DNA of 60,383 nt from Cytophagaceae bacterium SCN 52-12. Lineage in GTDB: Bacteria; Bacteroidota; Bacteroidia; Cytophagales; Spirosomataceae. Below, one piece after another: positions 41,809-49,361 of the stretch (the first letter of the stretch is position 1; every line of letters starts with the position of its first letter). The DNA is taken from NCBI GenBank assembly GCA_001724175.1, contig MEDT01000040.1, forward strand, positions 1 to 60,383, read 5' to 3'. Below the pieces are notes generated by a model. That model did no database searches. It had not been told where the DNA came from and saw only the letters and a program-made list of their open reading frames with translations. A program made the position numbers and the translations under genes.

Positions 41809-44319
41809 CTACTCCCCTCTCCTGCTCACCCTGCTGGCGCCGGTTTCCCGTTTGTCAAGCTTTTCAACCCTGCCCAGGACAGCCTTGCTCATACCTGAAG
41901 CCCTGACTTCCGCATTCCTGATTTGCGATTCGCTCGCTTCCAGCAGGCAGGTACCGGATATATTCGCTTTAAGATCGCCTATCCGGCCTTTCAGAAGCAT
42001 TTTCGAAACTCCTGTCAGATCGAGATCGATTTTGTCGGAATCCACATAAAATTCCGTCATGGAAGCGCCCGACAATCTGATGGCCAGCTGCTTCAGGTCG
42101 TGAAAACCCTCTGCTTTAAGCATCCCAGCGCCCGAAAGCTCTACGGATTCGAGATCGGGAGTCGTGATCACTACCCCTATCCTTTTCCTCGGCTCGGGGA
42201 GGTCGGCGTTTTTATCCAGCTTCTCCAGCCTCAATATGCCTTCCTCGACTTTAACGCCCAGTGCTTCCACGTTGGCCTCCGATCCGTCTACCGTAACGGT
42301 GGCCTGCTCTCCTTTTTTAATCAAAACGTAGTAGGCGCCGGCAAAATCTATTCCCCGGAACTCCGGAACGGCAAACTGCTTGACAAACTCTCCCCTGTTG
42401 CCGAACGTTATTCCGTGAAATGTATCGTTATCCTCCCAGCTTTCGACCGGTCTTTCCGGTTCTTCCTCTTCCTTCCTGAACTTTTCAGGCATATTCAGGC
42501 AGACCAGCCCCGAATCCGGCACGATTGCCCATTGCAGGTTCTCCCAGCTCAGATCACGATGACCCAGGTCAAACCCTTTCATATTCCGCCAGGTATTCCT
42601 GTCGCGGTCGAGGAAGGCGAAATAGAATTTCCGGGTGATGGCGAACGGGTGATGGTAAGGAACCTCCAATGTCACTTCAATACGCTGTTTCCTATAGGGC
42701 AATGTTTCAGACTTCAGCGGGCCGGCCGGCAGAAAAAGAACGGAGTCACTTTTCTCAACCGCATAATTGATCTGCGATGCGAGCTGCCTGGCTTCCGACA
42801 ATACGGCTCCCTGCGCGAAATACGTTTCCCTGACCATCACGCTATCTTTTCTGACAGCGCCTTTCAGCATCACCGCTACTCTGACCTGGTGGCTGCTATA
42901 GCTACCCTCTCCATCCAGCAAAAGCATTTTCTTCCCAATGCCAAAGCTTCGTTGCTGTACGTAATCCGCTGTTTCGGAAAAATTGCGCTGGAACACCACT
43001 CCCGACGAAATAGCTCCCACCAGGCTGAAAATAAACAACCCGGCCAGCACGATCCACGCGGTCGTTCCCACAACACGCCTTTTCAGCAACAGCATCAACC
43101 CGAGAAAAAGCACGACGAGTACGGGAACAATAAGCAATACCGCTACAGAAATAATCAGGATCGAGGGCATGTCCTTCAATATCAGGAACTCCGACGGAAA
43201 CGGCCCGATGTCCGGCACGCTGGCAAGCCCGAGGAGCGCCGCTCCGAAAACAACCAGGGAAAGCAGGCTCATCGCGGCGATCCCTACCATAATCATGCCG
43301 GCAAGCACCCTGACCACCGGTCCCAGCTCGCGGAATATCTTACCGAGCACGTTGAGTATTTTCCCGATAATGGTAAAAGGCAGCAGCAGCAGGGTTCTGA
43401 TCTCGCCGCCCCGGCCCCGGTCTGCAGAGGATCCTTCCAGGTTACGTTTGATGTTGCTGTCAATGTTGAAAAGCGTAATAGGCTCGCCCTGCATTTCCAT
43501 CTTTTCCGTGATCGTATTGGCTGCCGGCGCGATGGCCCACAGGAGAATATAGATCAGAAGGCCCGTGCCGAAAAACAGGATTGAAATAACCCATATAAAC
43601 CTGACCACTCCGGTATCTATATTAAAATAAGAGCTCACGCCCGAAGCTACGCCTCCCAGCACCTTTCGTTCGGGATCGCGATAAAACTTCTTGACCTTCG
43701 TGTTGTCCTCCAGGGTGGTCGACCCCGGGAAGGCAATCCACATCGCTATATAGGAAATGAGCAGGAAACCGCTTAGCAACGCAAAGTTTTCCTCCACGTT
43801 CAGGTTGAAGATGCCGCTGAAGGGTACCAGCCCGAAAATACCAACCAGGAGAAGCAGGCGGACCCACAGCGGATCCAACGCGTAATAATGCGCTATCCCC
43901 GCCGCCACGCCGCCCAGGATCTTACGTTTCAGATCCCTGAAAAACTTCCCACGGGCTTGCGCCGGAGTAGGCCGGGTACTTGAGGGCGACGGCCCTTCCT
44001 CCTTTATCCGCGCGGTGTGCAGCGGCTCGGAAATAAGGTCTTCTGCATGTTCAGCCGCTTCAAAATCCGAGATGCTCCCCATCGCCCTGATCAGCTCCTC
44101 TACATCCCCGACCGATATGGCCTGCTTGTTTTCGGTTTTCTGCTTGAGCAAAAAGCGCTCCGCTATCCGCCCCTCAATATCGGCCACGATCTCCGTGCTG
44201 TCTGCAAAAGTGGAAAAATAGCGATGAACAGACCCTATATACTGGCGCAGTTTATCATACCCGTCTTCTTCAATATAGAAAATCAGGCCGGCGATGTTGA
44301 TACTTATTGTCTTTTTCAT
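41809..44319 (-). CDS. PspC-domain membrane protein fused to a GIN (DUF2807) domain
   Basis: An 836-residue membrane protein. A soluble N-terminal part (about 1-110) with I-G-S-V-H-R-Y-F precedes two PspC-type units (about 120-190 and 210-275, each with G-G-V-A-x-G and a W-V-R-L/F-I-W segment). Several more membrane helices follow to about residue 460, and a long C-terminal part ends in GIN/DUF2807-type D-L-T-G-V-S and R-L-S-G-A-S turns (about 620-820). PspC domains belong to the phage-shock/envelope-stress response in Proteobacteria; in Bacteroidota the partner proteins differ. It follows padR by 48 bases. A combined envelope-sensing role is inferred. Confidence 0.85.
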   Translation of the reverse strand: MKKTISINIAGLIFYIEEDGYDKLRQYIGSVHRYFSTFADSTEIVADIEGRIAERFLLKQKTENKQAISVGDVEELIRAMGSISDFEAAEHAEDLISEPLHTARIKEEGPSPSSTRPTPAQARGKFFRDLKRKILGGVAAGIAHYYALDPLWVRLLLLVGIFGLVPFSGIFNLNVEENFALLSGFLLISYIAMWIAFPGSTTLEDNTKVKKFYRDPERKVLGGVASGVSSYFNIDTGVVRFIWVISILFFGTGLLIYILLWAIAPAANTITEKMEMQGEPITLFNIDSNIKRNLEGSSADRGRGGEIRTLLLLPFTIIGKILNVLGKIFRELGPVVRVLAGMIMVGIAAMSLLSLVVFGAALLGLASVPDIGPFPSEFLILKDMPSILIISVAVLLIVPVLVVLFLGLMLLLKRRVVGTTAWIVLAGLFIFSLVGAISSGVVFQRNFSETADYVQQRSFGIGKKMLLLDGEGSYSSHQVRVAVMLKGAVRKDSVMVRETYFAQGAVLSEARQLASQINYAVEKSDSVLFLPAGPLKSETLPYRKQRIEVTLEVPYHHPFAITRKFYFAFLDRDRNTWRNMKGFDLGHRDLSWENLQWAIVPDSGLVCLNMPEKFRKEEEEPERPVESWEDNDTFHGITFGNRGEFVKQFAVPEFRGIDFAGAYYVLIKKGEQATVTVDGSEANVEALGVKVEEGILRLEKLDKNADLPEPRKRIGVVITTPDLESVELSGAGMLKAEGFHDLKQLAIRLSGASMTEFYVDSDKIDLDLTGVSKMLLKGRIGDLKANISGTCLLEASESQIRNAEVRASGMSKAVLGRVEKLDKRETGASRVSRRGE

Positions 44320-44367
44320 AGTTATCCTAAATCCTTATTTTAGCGGCAGTCATCTTCCCGGCCGGCA

Positions 44368-44718
44368 TTATTGATCTCCTTTGTTTTTTTGCGTTTTCCC
44401 GATAATCGTCGTCACAGAATCGGACAGCTCGCTCCAGGTGGACTGCATAGCCTCCAGGAAGACCTCTCCGTCGCGTGTCAGGACATAATATTTGCGGGGA
44501 GGTCCGGACGATGATTCCACCCATTTGTAGTCCAGGAAGCCGGCATTTTTCAGCCTTGTAAGCAACGGGTAGAGCGTTCCCTCCACTACCATGATGCGCG
44601 CTGATGTAAGCTCATCCAGCATATCCGAAGCATATACTTCCCCCCTTGAAATGATGTGCAAAATGCAGAACTCCAGGATCCCCTTGCGCATCTGCACCTG
44701 AGCATTTTCTATGTTCAT
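44368..44718 (-). CDS. PadR-family transcriptional regulator
   Basis: A 116-residue winged-helix protein. The order I-L-H-I-I-S-R-G-E-V-Y-A-S-D-M, then V-V-E-G-T-L-Y-P-L-L-T-R-L-K-N-A-G-F-L and Y-Y-V-L-T matches PadR, with T-L-Y-P-L-L-x-R-L marking the recognition helix. It is the first gene of the padR-pspC-GIN operon. A 27-bp near-perfect palindrome overlapping its own promoter (44851-44877) is the probable binding site, which predicts autoregulation. The inducer is unknown. Confidence 0.92.
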   Translation of the reverse strand: MNIENAQVQMRKGILEFCILHIISRGEVYASDMLDELTSARIMVVEGTLYPLLTRLKNAGFLDYKWVESSSGPPRKYYVLTRDGEVFLEAMQSTWSELSDSVTTIIGKTQKNKGDQ

Positions 44719-44838
44719 AATCTCTAAAATTGTTCAGTAAGGCACGCCTTCTTGCCTGAAACAGCTCATTGACCGGAGTTCTCCTTGATACTTTATGGCT
44801 AATAGAACCCTCTGCGCACTATTCAGTAATAAGACGGA

Positions 44839-44870
44839 CAAATGTAGTAACAAGTACTTTGCAATGCAAG
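44839..44870 (-). promoter_or_regulatory. candidate padR operon promoter (CTTG-N20-TACATTTG)
   Basis: On the minus strand CTTG (44867-44870) with a 20-base spacer to TACATTTG (44839-44846), an exact TANNTTTG. The operator at 44851-44877 overlaps the -33 box. Confidence 0.6.
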
Positions 44871-44877
44871 GTACTTG
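44851..44877. promoter_or_regulatory. 27-bp palindromic operator, probable PadR site
   Basis: Two 13-base arms around a central A match as inverse complements at 12 of 13 positions; the outer CAAGTAC (44851-44857) and GTACTTG (44871-44877) are perfect. It overlaps the -33 box of the padR promoter. PadR binding is inferred from position and symmetry. Confidence 0.65.
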
Positions 44878-44894
44878 GTTATTTTTTTTTAAAT

Positions 44895-44929
44895 AAAAAA
44901 GGATGCTGGAGCTATTCGCTCCGGCATCC
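44895..44929 (-). terminator. Rho-independent terminator of the small coiled-coil gene
   Basis: GGATGCTGGAGC and GCTCCGGCATCC form a 12-bp stem (one T.G pair, 5-base loop at 44913-44917) followed on the minus strand by TTTTTT. It lies about 30 bases after the stop of the 74-residue gene. Confidence 0.8.
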
Positions 44930-44958
44930 TTTCCGGTCAAATCCTGGAAACAGCAGGA

Positions 44959-45183
44959 TTACTCCTGGCCAGACTTTGCTCTTTTTGTATACTTGCGTTT
45001 CGGCGCGGCAACATCCGGCGCTTCACGCAGATTCAAAATGGATTCGATAACCTGTCTGTGCGTGACATAGTTTTCATAGTTGGCTTTCGCTGCGTTCAGT
45101 TCGTCCTGAAGTGTGGAAATTTTCGCTTCTATCTCAGTGATATGATTCTCGAGCTTTTTTGCTATTGATGCTTTCCTTGCCAT
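44959..45183 (-). CDS. small coiled-coil protein with basic tail
   Basis: A 74-residue protein: a predicted coiled coil from about residue 8 to 40 (I-A-K-K-L-E-N-H-I, I-S-T-L-Q-D-E-L-N-A-A-K), then a C-terminal basic stretch K-R-K-Y-T-K-R-A-K. No family recognised. The basic tail could bind nucleic acid, but nothing else supports this. It has a strong terminator of its own and no adjacent operon partner, so it is probably a real, independently transcribed gene. Similar small proteins of unknown role are usual in this phylum. Confidence 0.7.
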   Translation of the reverse strand: MARKASIAKKLENHITEIEAKISTLQDELNAAKANYENYVTHRQVIESILNLREAPDVAAPKRKYTKRAKSGQE

Positions 45184-45370
45184 AATCTTAATTTAATGAG
45201 TTAAAATTTGAACTTCTGTAACATATCCGACCGCTAAGTTAATAAATTAAGAAAAAAAAGTACCGATAACGTCAAAAATGTGAACAGAGATTCCGGGTTT
45301 GCCAAATATTGCTAATTCATAGCTTCTCCGCTGTCAAAATAAAATCACTCTTTCACTTCCTGCCATATCA
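45184..45370. other. AT-rich gap with no recognised gene
   Basis: About 190 bases upstream of the coiled-coil gene; no exact TANNTTTG on the minus strand and no convincing reading frame. The right edge holds the Gfo/Idh terminator. Confidence 0.5.
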
Positions 45371-45409
45371 AATTAAAAGTGCTGAAATCCCAGACAGGAA
45401 TTTCAGCAC
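45371..45409 (-). terminator. Rho-independent terminator of the Gfo/Idh gene
   Basis: GTGCTGAAAT (45379-45388) and ATTTCAGCAC (45400-45409) form a perfect 10-bp stem with an 11-base loop, followed on the minus strand by TTTTAATT. Confidence 0.8.
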
Positions 45410-45435
45410 TGCACAACAATAGCGAGGTATAAAAC

Positions 45436-46596
45436 CTAACTTCTGAATGAAATTTTGTTTGCGTTTGCCTGCGCCTTTAAAGTCAGCTCAGTCGCCAGAA
45501 AGCAATGCTTTTGTCCCATAGCCGTCTCCGTTCTGTTCACGACATCGCTCACCAATTGTTCACCAAACGGCAGATGCACATCTTTACAATCTATATATTG
45601 CGTGCCTTTTTTATTAACCACAAACAAATGATTGCCGCCGTCGCGTCCGGCGATATCGATATTTTTCCTTATTTCCATATAGCCTTCCGTTCCGAGTACC
45701 GTCAGGCGCCCGTCTCCCCAGGTATTCAGGCCGTCGGGCGTAAACCAGTCTACCCGGACGTACCCGGCTCCCCCGTTGCCTTTCAGCATGGCGTCGCCGA
45801 AATCCTCCAGGCCGGGATACTGGGGATTATTCAGGTTCCCCGTCTGCGAGGCCACCACCTCTGCCGAGGTAGAGCCCGTAAAATGCAGGAACTGGTCGAA
45901 CTGGTGGCTCCCGATGTCGCAGATGATGCCGCCGTACTTATCCTTTTCAAAAAACCATTGCGGTCTGCTCGAGGGGTTCATTTTGTGCGGGCCGACGCCC
46001 ATCGTCTGAACCACTTTCCCGATAGCTCCCTGCTGAATTAATTCAAACGCTTTGATAGTAGCCCTGTTCTCAAGCCTTTCACTGTACATGATGGAATAAA
46101 TCCGCCCTGTTTCCTGCTGCACTTTTCGCACTTCGGCAAGCTGTTTCAGCGAAACCATACCCGGCTTATCCGATAAGTAATCTTTTCCATGCTTCATTAC
46201 CTGTACCCCGAGAGGTCCTCTTTCTACCGGAATGCCGGCGCTGGTAACCAGCTGGATACGCTTATCTTCCAGGATTTCCTTTTCACTTCCCGCCAGTTTA
46301 ATACCGGGATATCTTTTTTGAAAAGCAGCTACCAGATCAGGCTCCTTAGCATAAAAAGCGACAAGCTCGCCGCCTCCTCTTTTCAACACTTCAATCTGGC
46401 CGTAGATATGCCCGTGATTGAGGCCGATAGCTGCAAATTTAATTTTAGGAGCTGCATTAGGATTTCCTATTCTGACGGTTTTAAATTTATCAAGCATACC
46501 TGCAGCACCTGCGTCAGCAACCGGAAATGTAATAAGGCCGGCGGCAACTCCCATTGAAGATTTAAGAAATGTCCTTCTCGATTTTTCTGTATCCAT
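45436..46596 (-). CDS. Tat-exported Gfo/Idh/MocA family oxidoreductase
   Basis: A 386-residue protein. The N-terminus K-S-R-R-T-F-L-K-S-S-M-G with the following hydrophobic run is a twin-arginine signal. F-A-A-I-G-L-N-H-G-H-I-Y-G starts the Rossmann fold (with N-H-G-H instead of the usual G-x-G), and Y-L-S-D-K-P-G-M in place of E-K-P is the usual catalytic-region motif. C-D-I-G-S-H-Q-F-D and W-F-E segments are also typical. Periplasmic NAD(P)-binding oxidoreductase-like; whether it binds cofactor is uncertain. 59 bases after GDPD on the same strand, so probably co-transcribed. Confidence 0.82.
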   Translation of the reverse strand: MDTEKSRRTFLKSSMGVAAGLITFPVADAGAAGMLDKFKTVRIGNPNAAPKIKFAAIGLNHGHIYGQIEVLKRGGGELVAFYAKEPDLVAAFQKRYPGIKLAGSEKEILEDKRIQLVTSAGIPVERGPLGVQVMKHGKDYLSDKPGMVSLKQLAEVRKVQQETGRIYSIMYSERLENRATIKAFELIQQGAIGKVVQTMGVGPHKMNPSSRPQWFFEKDKYGGIICDIGSHQFDQFLHFTGSTSAEVVASQTGNLNNPQYPGLEDFGDAMLKGNGGAGYVRVDWFTPDGLNTWGDGRLTVLGTEGYMEIRKNIDIAGRDGGNHLFVVNKKGTQYIDCKDVHLPFGEQLVSDVVNRTETAMGQKHCFLATELTLKAQANANKISFRS

Positions 46597-46655
46597 GATT
46601 TATGATGATTCTGTTTAGGAATATTTATTCGGTTGAATCTGCTTTGCCGTACACT

Positions 46656-47450
46656 CTATTTCTCTCTTTCAGCTTTCAGTAAAGAAAACAATAATTCCGG
46701 TTCATCCGTAGTAATAAAGTCAAACTTTTTCCCGAGGAACCACTTCATATCTTCTTCCTTATTTACCGTCCATACATTGACCGGCATTTTATTGTCCTGG
46801 GCTTCTTTAATCCAGCTTTCATTTTTACGGAAAACACCCAGGTGATAATCAATCCCGTTTATACCTTCTTTCTTTAATTCCGACGGCGCTATATCCCCGT
46901 TGAGGTAGGCTACATTTGCCTTTCGATCCAGCTGTCTGACGAGCTTGCAGGCATCATAGTCAAAAGAGATATAATCTACTTTTTTGGTCATTTTCATTTT
47001 CTTCACCGTTTCCACACATTTCCGGGTCAGCAGCAGCGTACGCTCCTTACCCAGCTGGGAAACTTTTATTTCGAGCACCAAGGTGGTGGAATTCTTACCC
47101 GATCCCGCCTCCAGATAGCTTTCCAGCGTCGGCAAAGGCTCGCCGTTTGAAAGCTTCAGCTTCGCGACCTCGGCGTAAGAAGAGTTATCGATCGATACCC
47201 CGTCATGAACCGGATCATGGACAACCACCGGGTGCCCGTCTGCCGTTATCCTCACATCGAACTCACTTCCCACACAACCTATTTTAATGGCTTCCTGCAA
47301 CGAAGCGATTGAATTTTGCGGGACCTTGGTATTCTTCCAGGCTCCCCTGTGCGCAATCACCGGATTGGTCATTTTCCTTTTCTGTGCTGTGCCGTCGAAA
47401 GATACTCCCAACAGCAAAAAAATCATTACTAAGGCGAAATTCATTTTCAT
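46656..47450 (-). CDS. glycerophosphodiester phosphodiesterase
   Basis: A 264-residue exported GDPD-fold enzyme with signal peptide M-K-M-N-F-A-L-V-M-I-F-L-L-L-G. I-A-H-R-G-A, E-F-D-V-R, V-V-V-H-D-P, and the late N-V-W-T-V-N supply the expected metal and catalytic residues (H-R-G, E-x-D, H-D). It hydrolyses glycerophosphodiesters to glycerol-3-phosphate and an alcohol. The cysteine C34-type residue after G is unremarkable. Gfo/Idh lies 59 bases downstream. Upstream, the gap is taken up by the AGCTGTCAGC-type repeats. Confidence 0.9.
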   Translation of the reverse strand: MKMNFALVMIFLLLGVSFDGTAQKRKMTNPVIAHRGAWKNTKVPQNSIASLQEAIKIGCVGSEFDVRITADGHPVVVHDPVHDGVSIDNSSYAEVAKLKLSNGEPLPTLESYLEAGSGKNSTTLVLEIKVSQLGKERTLLLTRKCVETVKKMKMTKKVDYISFDYDACKLVRQLDRKANVAYLNGDIAPSELKKEGINGIDYHLGVFRKNESWIKEAQDNKMPVNVWTVNKEEDMKWFLGKKFDFITTDEPELLFSLLKAEREK

Positions 47451-47615
47451 TTGTATAAAAAGGTTATCAGCTGTCAGCAGTCAGCGCTCAGCCCTTGTTC
47501 ATCGACGGCGGGCGGCGTACCGCTTTGCGTGCAAACGAGCTATTTCTGATTGCTCATGGCTATTTCATGTGTACAAAAAGGTTTAAGCTTTCAGCTATCA
47601 GCAGTCGGGCGTCAG
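47451..47615. repeat. AGCTGTCAGCAGTCAGC-type direct repeats
   Basis: TTGTATAAAAAGGTTATCAG with a CAGCAGTCAGCGCTCAG tail (47451-47492) recurs imperfectly as a GTACAAAAAGGTTTAAGC and TCAGCAGTCGGGCGTCAGG block (47569-47615). About 75 bases between them hold nothing recognised. Lies between GDPD and the flippase gene. Confidence 0.6.
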
Positions 47616-47654
47616 GTACCTTATTCATCTCCTAAAGCCGATTTCCGACAGCTG

Positions 47655-48683
47655 TTACGACTGAATTAAAGGCTCATTCTCCTCCAGGCTATCCTTTTTA
47701 TGGTGAAAAAGAGCCAATAAAAATGCTATTGCTCCTGCCGCCAGCATGAGAAGCATCTGAGTGCCGTGTACAAACGTAGCCAGGGTAATGCCGTCCTGCT
47801 GGGTCAGGCCATATAAAACCATTACATTTCCTACCAAAAGGTGATAAGCTCCGATCCCTCCCTGCGTAGGGGCTGTCATCCCCACCGATCCTATCACCAG
47901 CACCGTAAGGCCTGCGAGCATACCCAGATGCGAGGTTTCAGGTATACAGAAAAATAAAACATACGACGTAAAATAATAGCAGACCCAGATAGCCACTGTG
48001 CTGACGATAAACAGCAGAGGGCTTTCCAGCTTTCTCACGCTCAACAGGCCGTTTATCATACCCTCAGCAAACTCCCATACTTTCCTGACGAGCGGAATTG
48101 AAAGCAATCTCTCTCTTAAAGACCTGCTCCTCCAGATCCATATACTCACCAGCAGGGCTGCAATCAGCCCGCCCGCTGCCAAAACCCCGAGGATATTCAC
48201 CGAATCTTCCGATCCGCCGAGCCTGTTCCCTGCCAGCCCGGCAAAAAAAGCGCTGAGACGATCGAACTCCAGTAAGAAGTTGAGGACAAGAAGCACCCCG
48301 AGAACGAGCACATCGAAAACCCTGTCCGCGATGACCGTGCCCAGGCTCTGGTTTACCGGCACGCCTTCCATACGATAGAGCGTGCCGCACCGCGTCACCT
48401 CCCCCATTCTCGGCAAAATATAATTTGCGAAGTAGCCTGTGAGCAAGCTGATAAAGCTGGCATATAAGGATACCTGCCTGTGAAGCGGCTTCAGCATCAT
48501 TGTCCATCGCCAGGCCCGGAAAAAATGCGCCAGAAGCGTCAGAAAAGCGCTCAATGCAATCCATCGCCAGTCGGCTGCCGCCAGGCGGTTTCCCATCGAC
48601 GCCAGGTCTATGTCTTTAAAAACGAACCAGAGCAGGCCGGCCGCCAGCAGAAAGGAAACGATATAACGGATACTTTTTTTCAT
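47655..48683 (-). CDS. flippase-like (LPG synthase TM region / UPF0104) membrane protein
   Basis: A 342-residue polytopic protein with about eight helices. F-R-A-W-R-W, N-Y-I-L-P-R-M-G-E-V-T-R-C, I-A-D-R-V-F-D and the late T-A-P-T-Q-G-G-I-G-A-Y-H are the usual lysylphosphatidylglycerol-synthase TM-region (PF03706) motifs. In LPG synthases this domain flips lipids; free-standing forms are of unknown substrate. It has its own promoter-like box just upstream and ends before a repeat region. Independent of its neighbours by spacing. Confidence 0.85.
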   Translation of the reverse strand: MKKSIRYIVSFLLAAGLLWFVFKDIDLASMGNRLAAADWRWIALSAFLTLLAHFFRAWRWTMMLKPLHRQVSLYASFISLLTGYFANYILPRMGEVTRCGTLYRMEGVPVNQSLGTVIADRVFDVLVLGVLLVLNFLLEFDRLSAFFAGLAGNRLGGSEDSVNILGVLAAGGLIAALLVSIWIWRSRSLRERLLSIPLVRKVWEFAEGMINGLLSVRKLESPLLFIVSTVAIWVCYYFTSYVLFFCIPETSHLGMLAGLTVLVIGSVGMTAPTQGGIGAYHLLVGNVMVLYGLTQQDGITLATFVHGTQMLLMLAAGAIAFLLALFHHKKDSLEENEPLIQS

Positions 48684-48720
48684 CGGGAGAAATTAACGCC
48701 GGGAACAAGAATCAAAGGAG

Positions 48721-48728
48721 CAAAAATA
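48721..48728 (-). promoter_or_regulatory. candidate -7 element TATTTTTG for the flippase gene
   Basis: An exact TANNTTTG on the minus strand, 38 bases before the start codon and just after the azurin terminator. Confidence 0.4.
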
Positions 48729-48744
48729 GCGGGTCTTTGTTCAA

Positions 48745-48796
48745 CAATCCCAATACAGAAAGACCTCTTTCAGCCGGGTTGGCTGAAAGAGGTCTT
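48745..48796 (-). terminator. Rho-independent terminator of the azurin gene
   Basis: A perfect 16-bp stem AAGACCTCTTTCAGCC (48760-48775) and GGCTGAAAGAGGTCTT (48781-48796) with a 5-base loop, followed on the minus strand by TCTGTATT. It starts about 25 bases after the azurin stop. Confidence 0.75.
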
Positions 48797-48820
48797 CTCG
48801 TCACAACAATGACAGATATC

Positions 48821-49273
48821 TTATTCAACAATGAATTTCCCCTGCATCAGCGCATAATGCCCCGGGAAGCTGCAGATGTACGTGTAAGTACCTTTCTTGG
48901 GAGCTTTAAACTCCACCGTAGCCGACTCACCGCCGCCGATCAGCTTGGTATGCGCTATGATCTTCGATTGTTCGCTTTTCGGGATATATTCTGTATCGCG
49001 GGCCTGAGCAGCTTTCTGACCAAAGGCAGCAACATCCGTTCCCTGGGCAAGCAGCACGAAGTTATGACCCATTGCAGCTTTTGCCAGCTTACCGGTGTGC
49101 TTCAGGGTAAGTTTCACCGTCTGCCCCGCCTTGACTTTCAGTTCCTTTTTGGTAAACTGCATTGCGTCTGTACTTTCAAGTATCAGCTCCACTGGTTTCT
49201 GCGCTTCAGCTGTTGAAATCAACCCAACAAAGGCTAGCGTCATAGCGGCAAAAAATAATCTGAACTTACTCAT
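48821..49273 (-). CDS. azurin (type 1 blue copper protein)
   Basis: A 150-residue exported cupredoxin. Signal peptide (about 1-24), then the copper ligands His 70 (G-H-N), Cys 134 (Y-I-C-S-F-P), His 139 and Met 143 (G-H-Y-A-L-M-Q-G), all at the spacing of azurin. The Cys-x4-His-x3-Met loop is exact. It is a periplasmic one-electron carrier. A minus-strand -7 candidate lies near 49337-49344 and the gene has its own terminator, so it is probably monocistronic. Electron partners cannot be named from this region. Confidence 0.95.
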   Translation of the reverse strand: MSKFRLFFAAMTLAFVGLISTAEAQKPVELILESTDAMQFTKKELKVKAGQTVKLTLKHTGKLAKAAMGHNFVLLAQGTDVAAFGQKAAQARDTEYIPKSEQSKIIAHTKLIGGGESATVEFKAPKKGTYTYICSFPGHYALMQGKFIVE

Positions 49274-49336
49274 TGTGTTAATTTAGATAAGGATTGAAAA
49301 TGATGTTGCGAATTAACATATAGAAAACTGCATATG

Positions 49337-49344
49337 CAAAACTA
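49337..49344 (-). promoter_or_regulatory. candidate -7 element TAGTTTTG for azurin
   Basis: An exact TANNTTTG on the minus strand, about 64 bases before the azurin ATG; no -33 match. Confidence 0.35.
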
Positions 49345-49361
49345 TAGACCAGGCAAATTTA

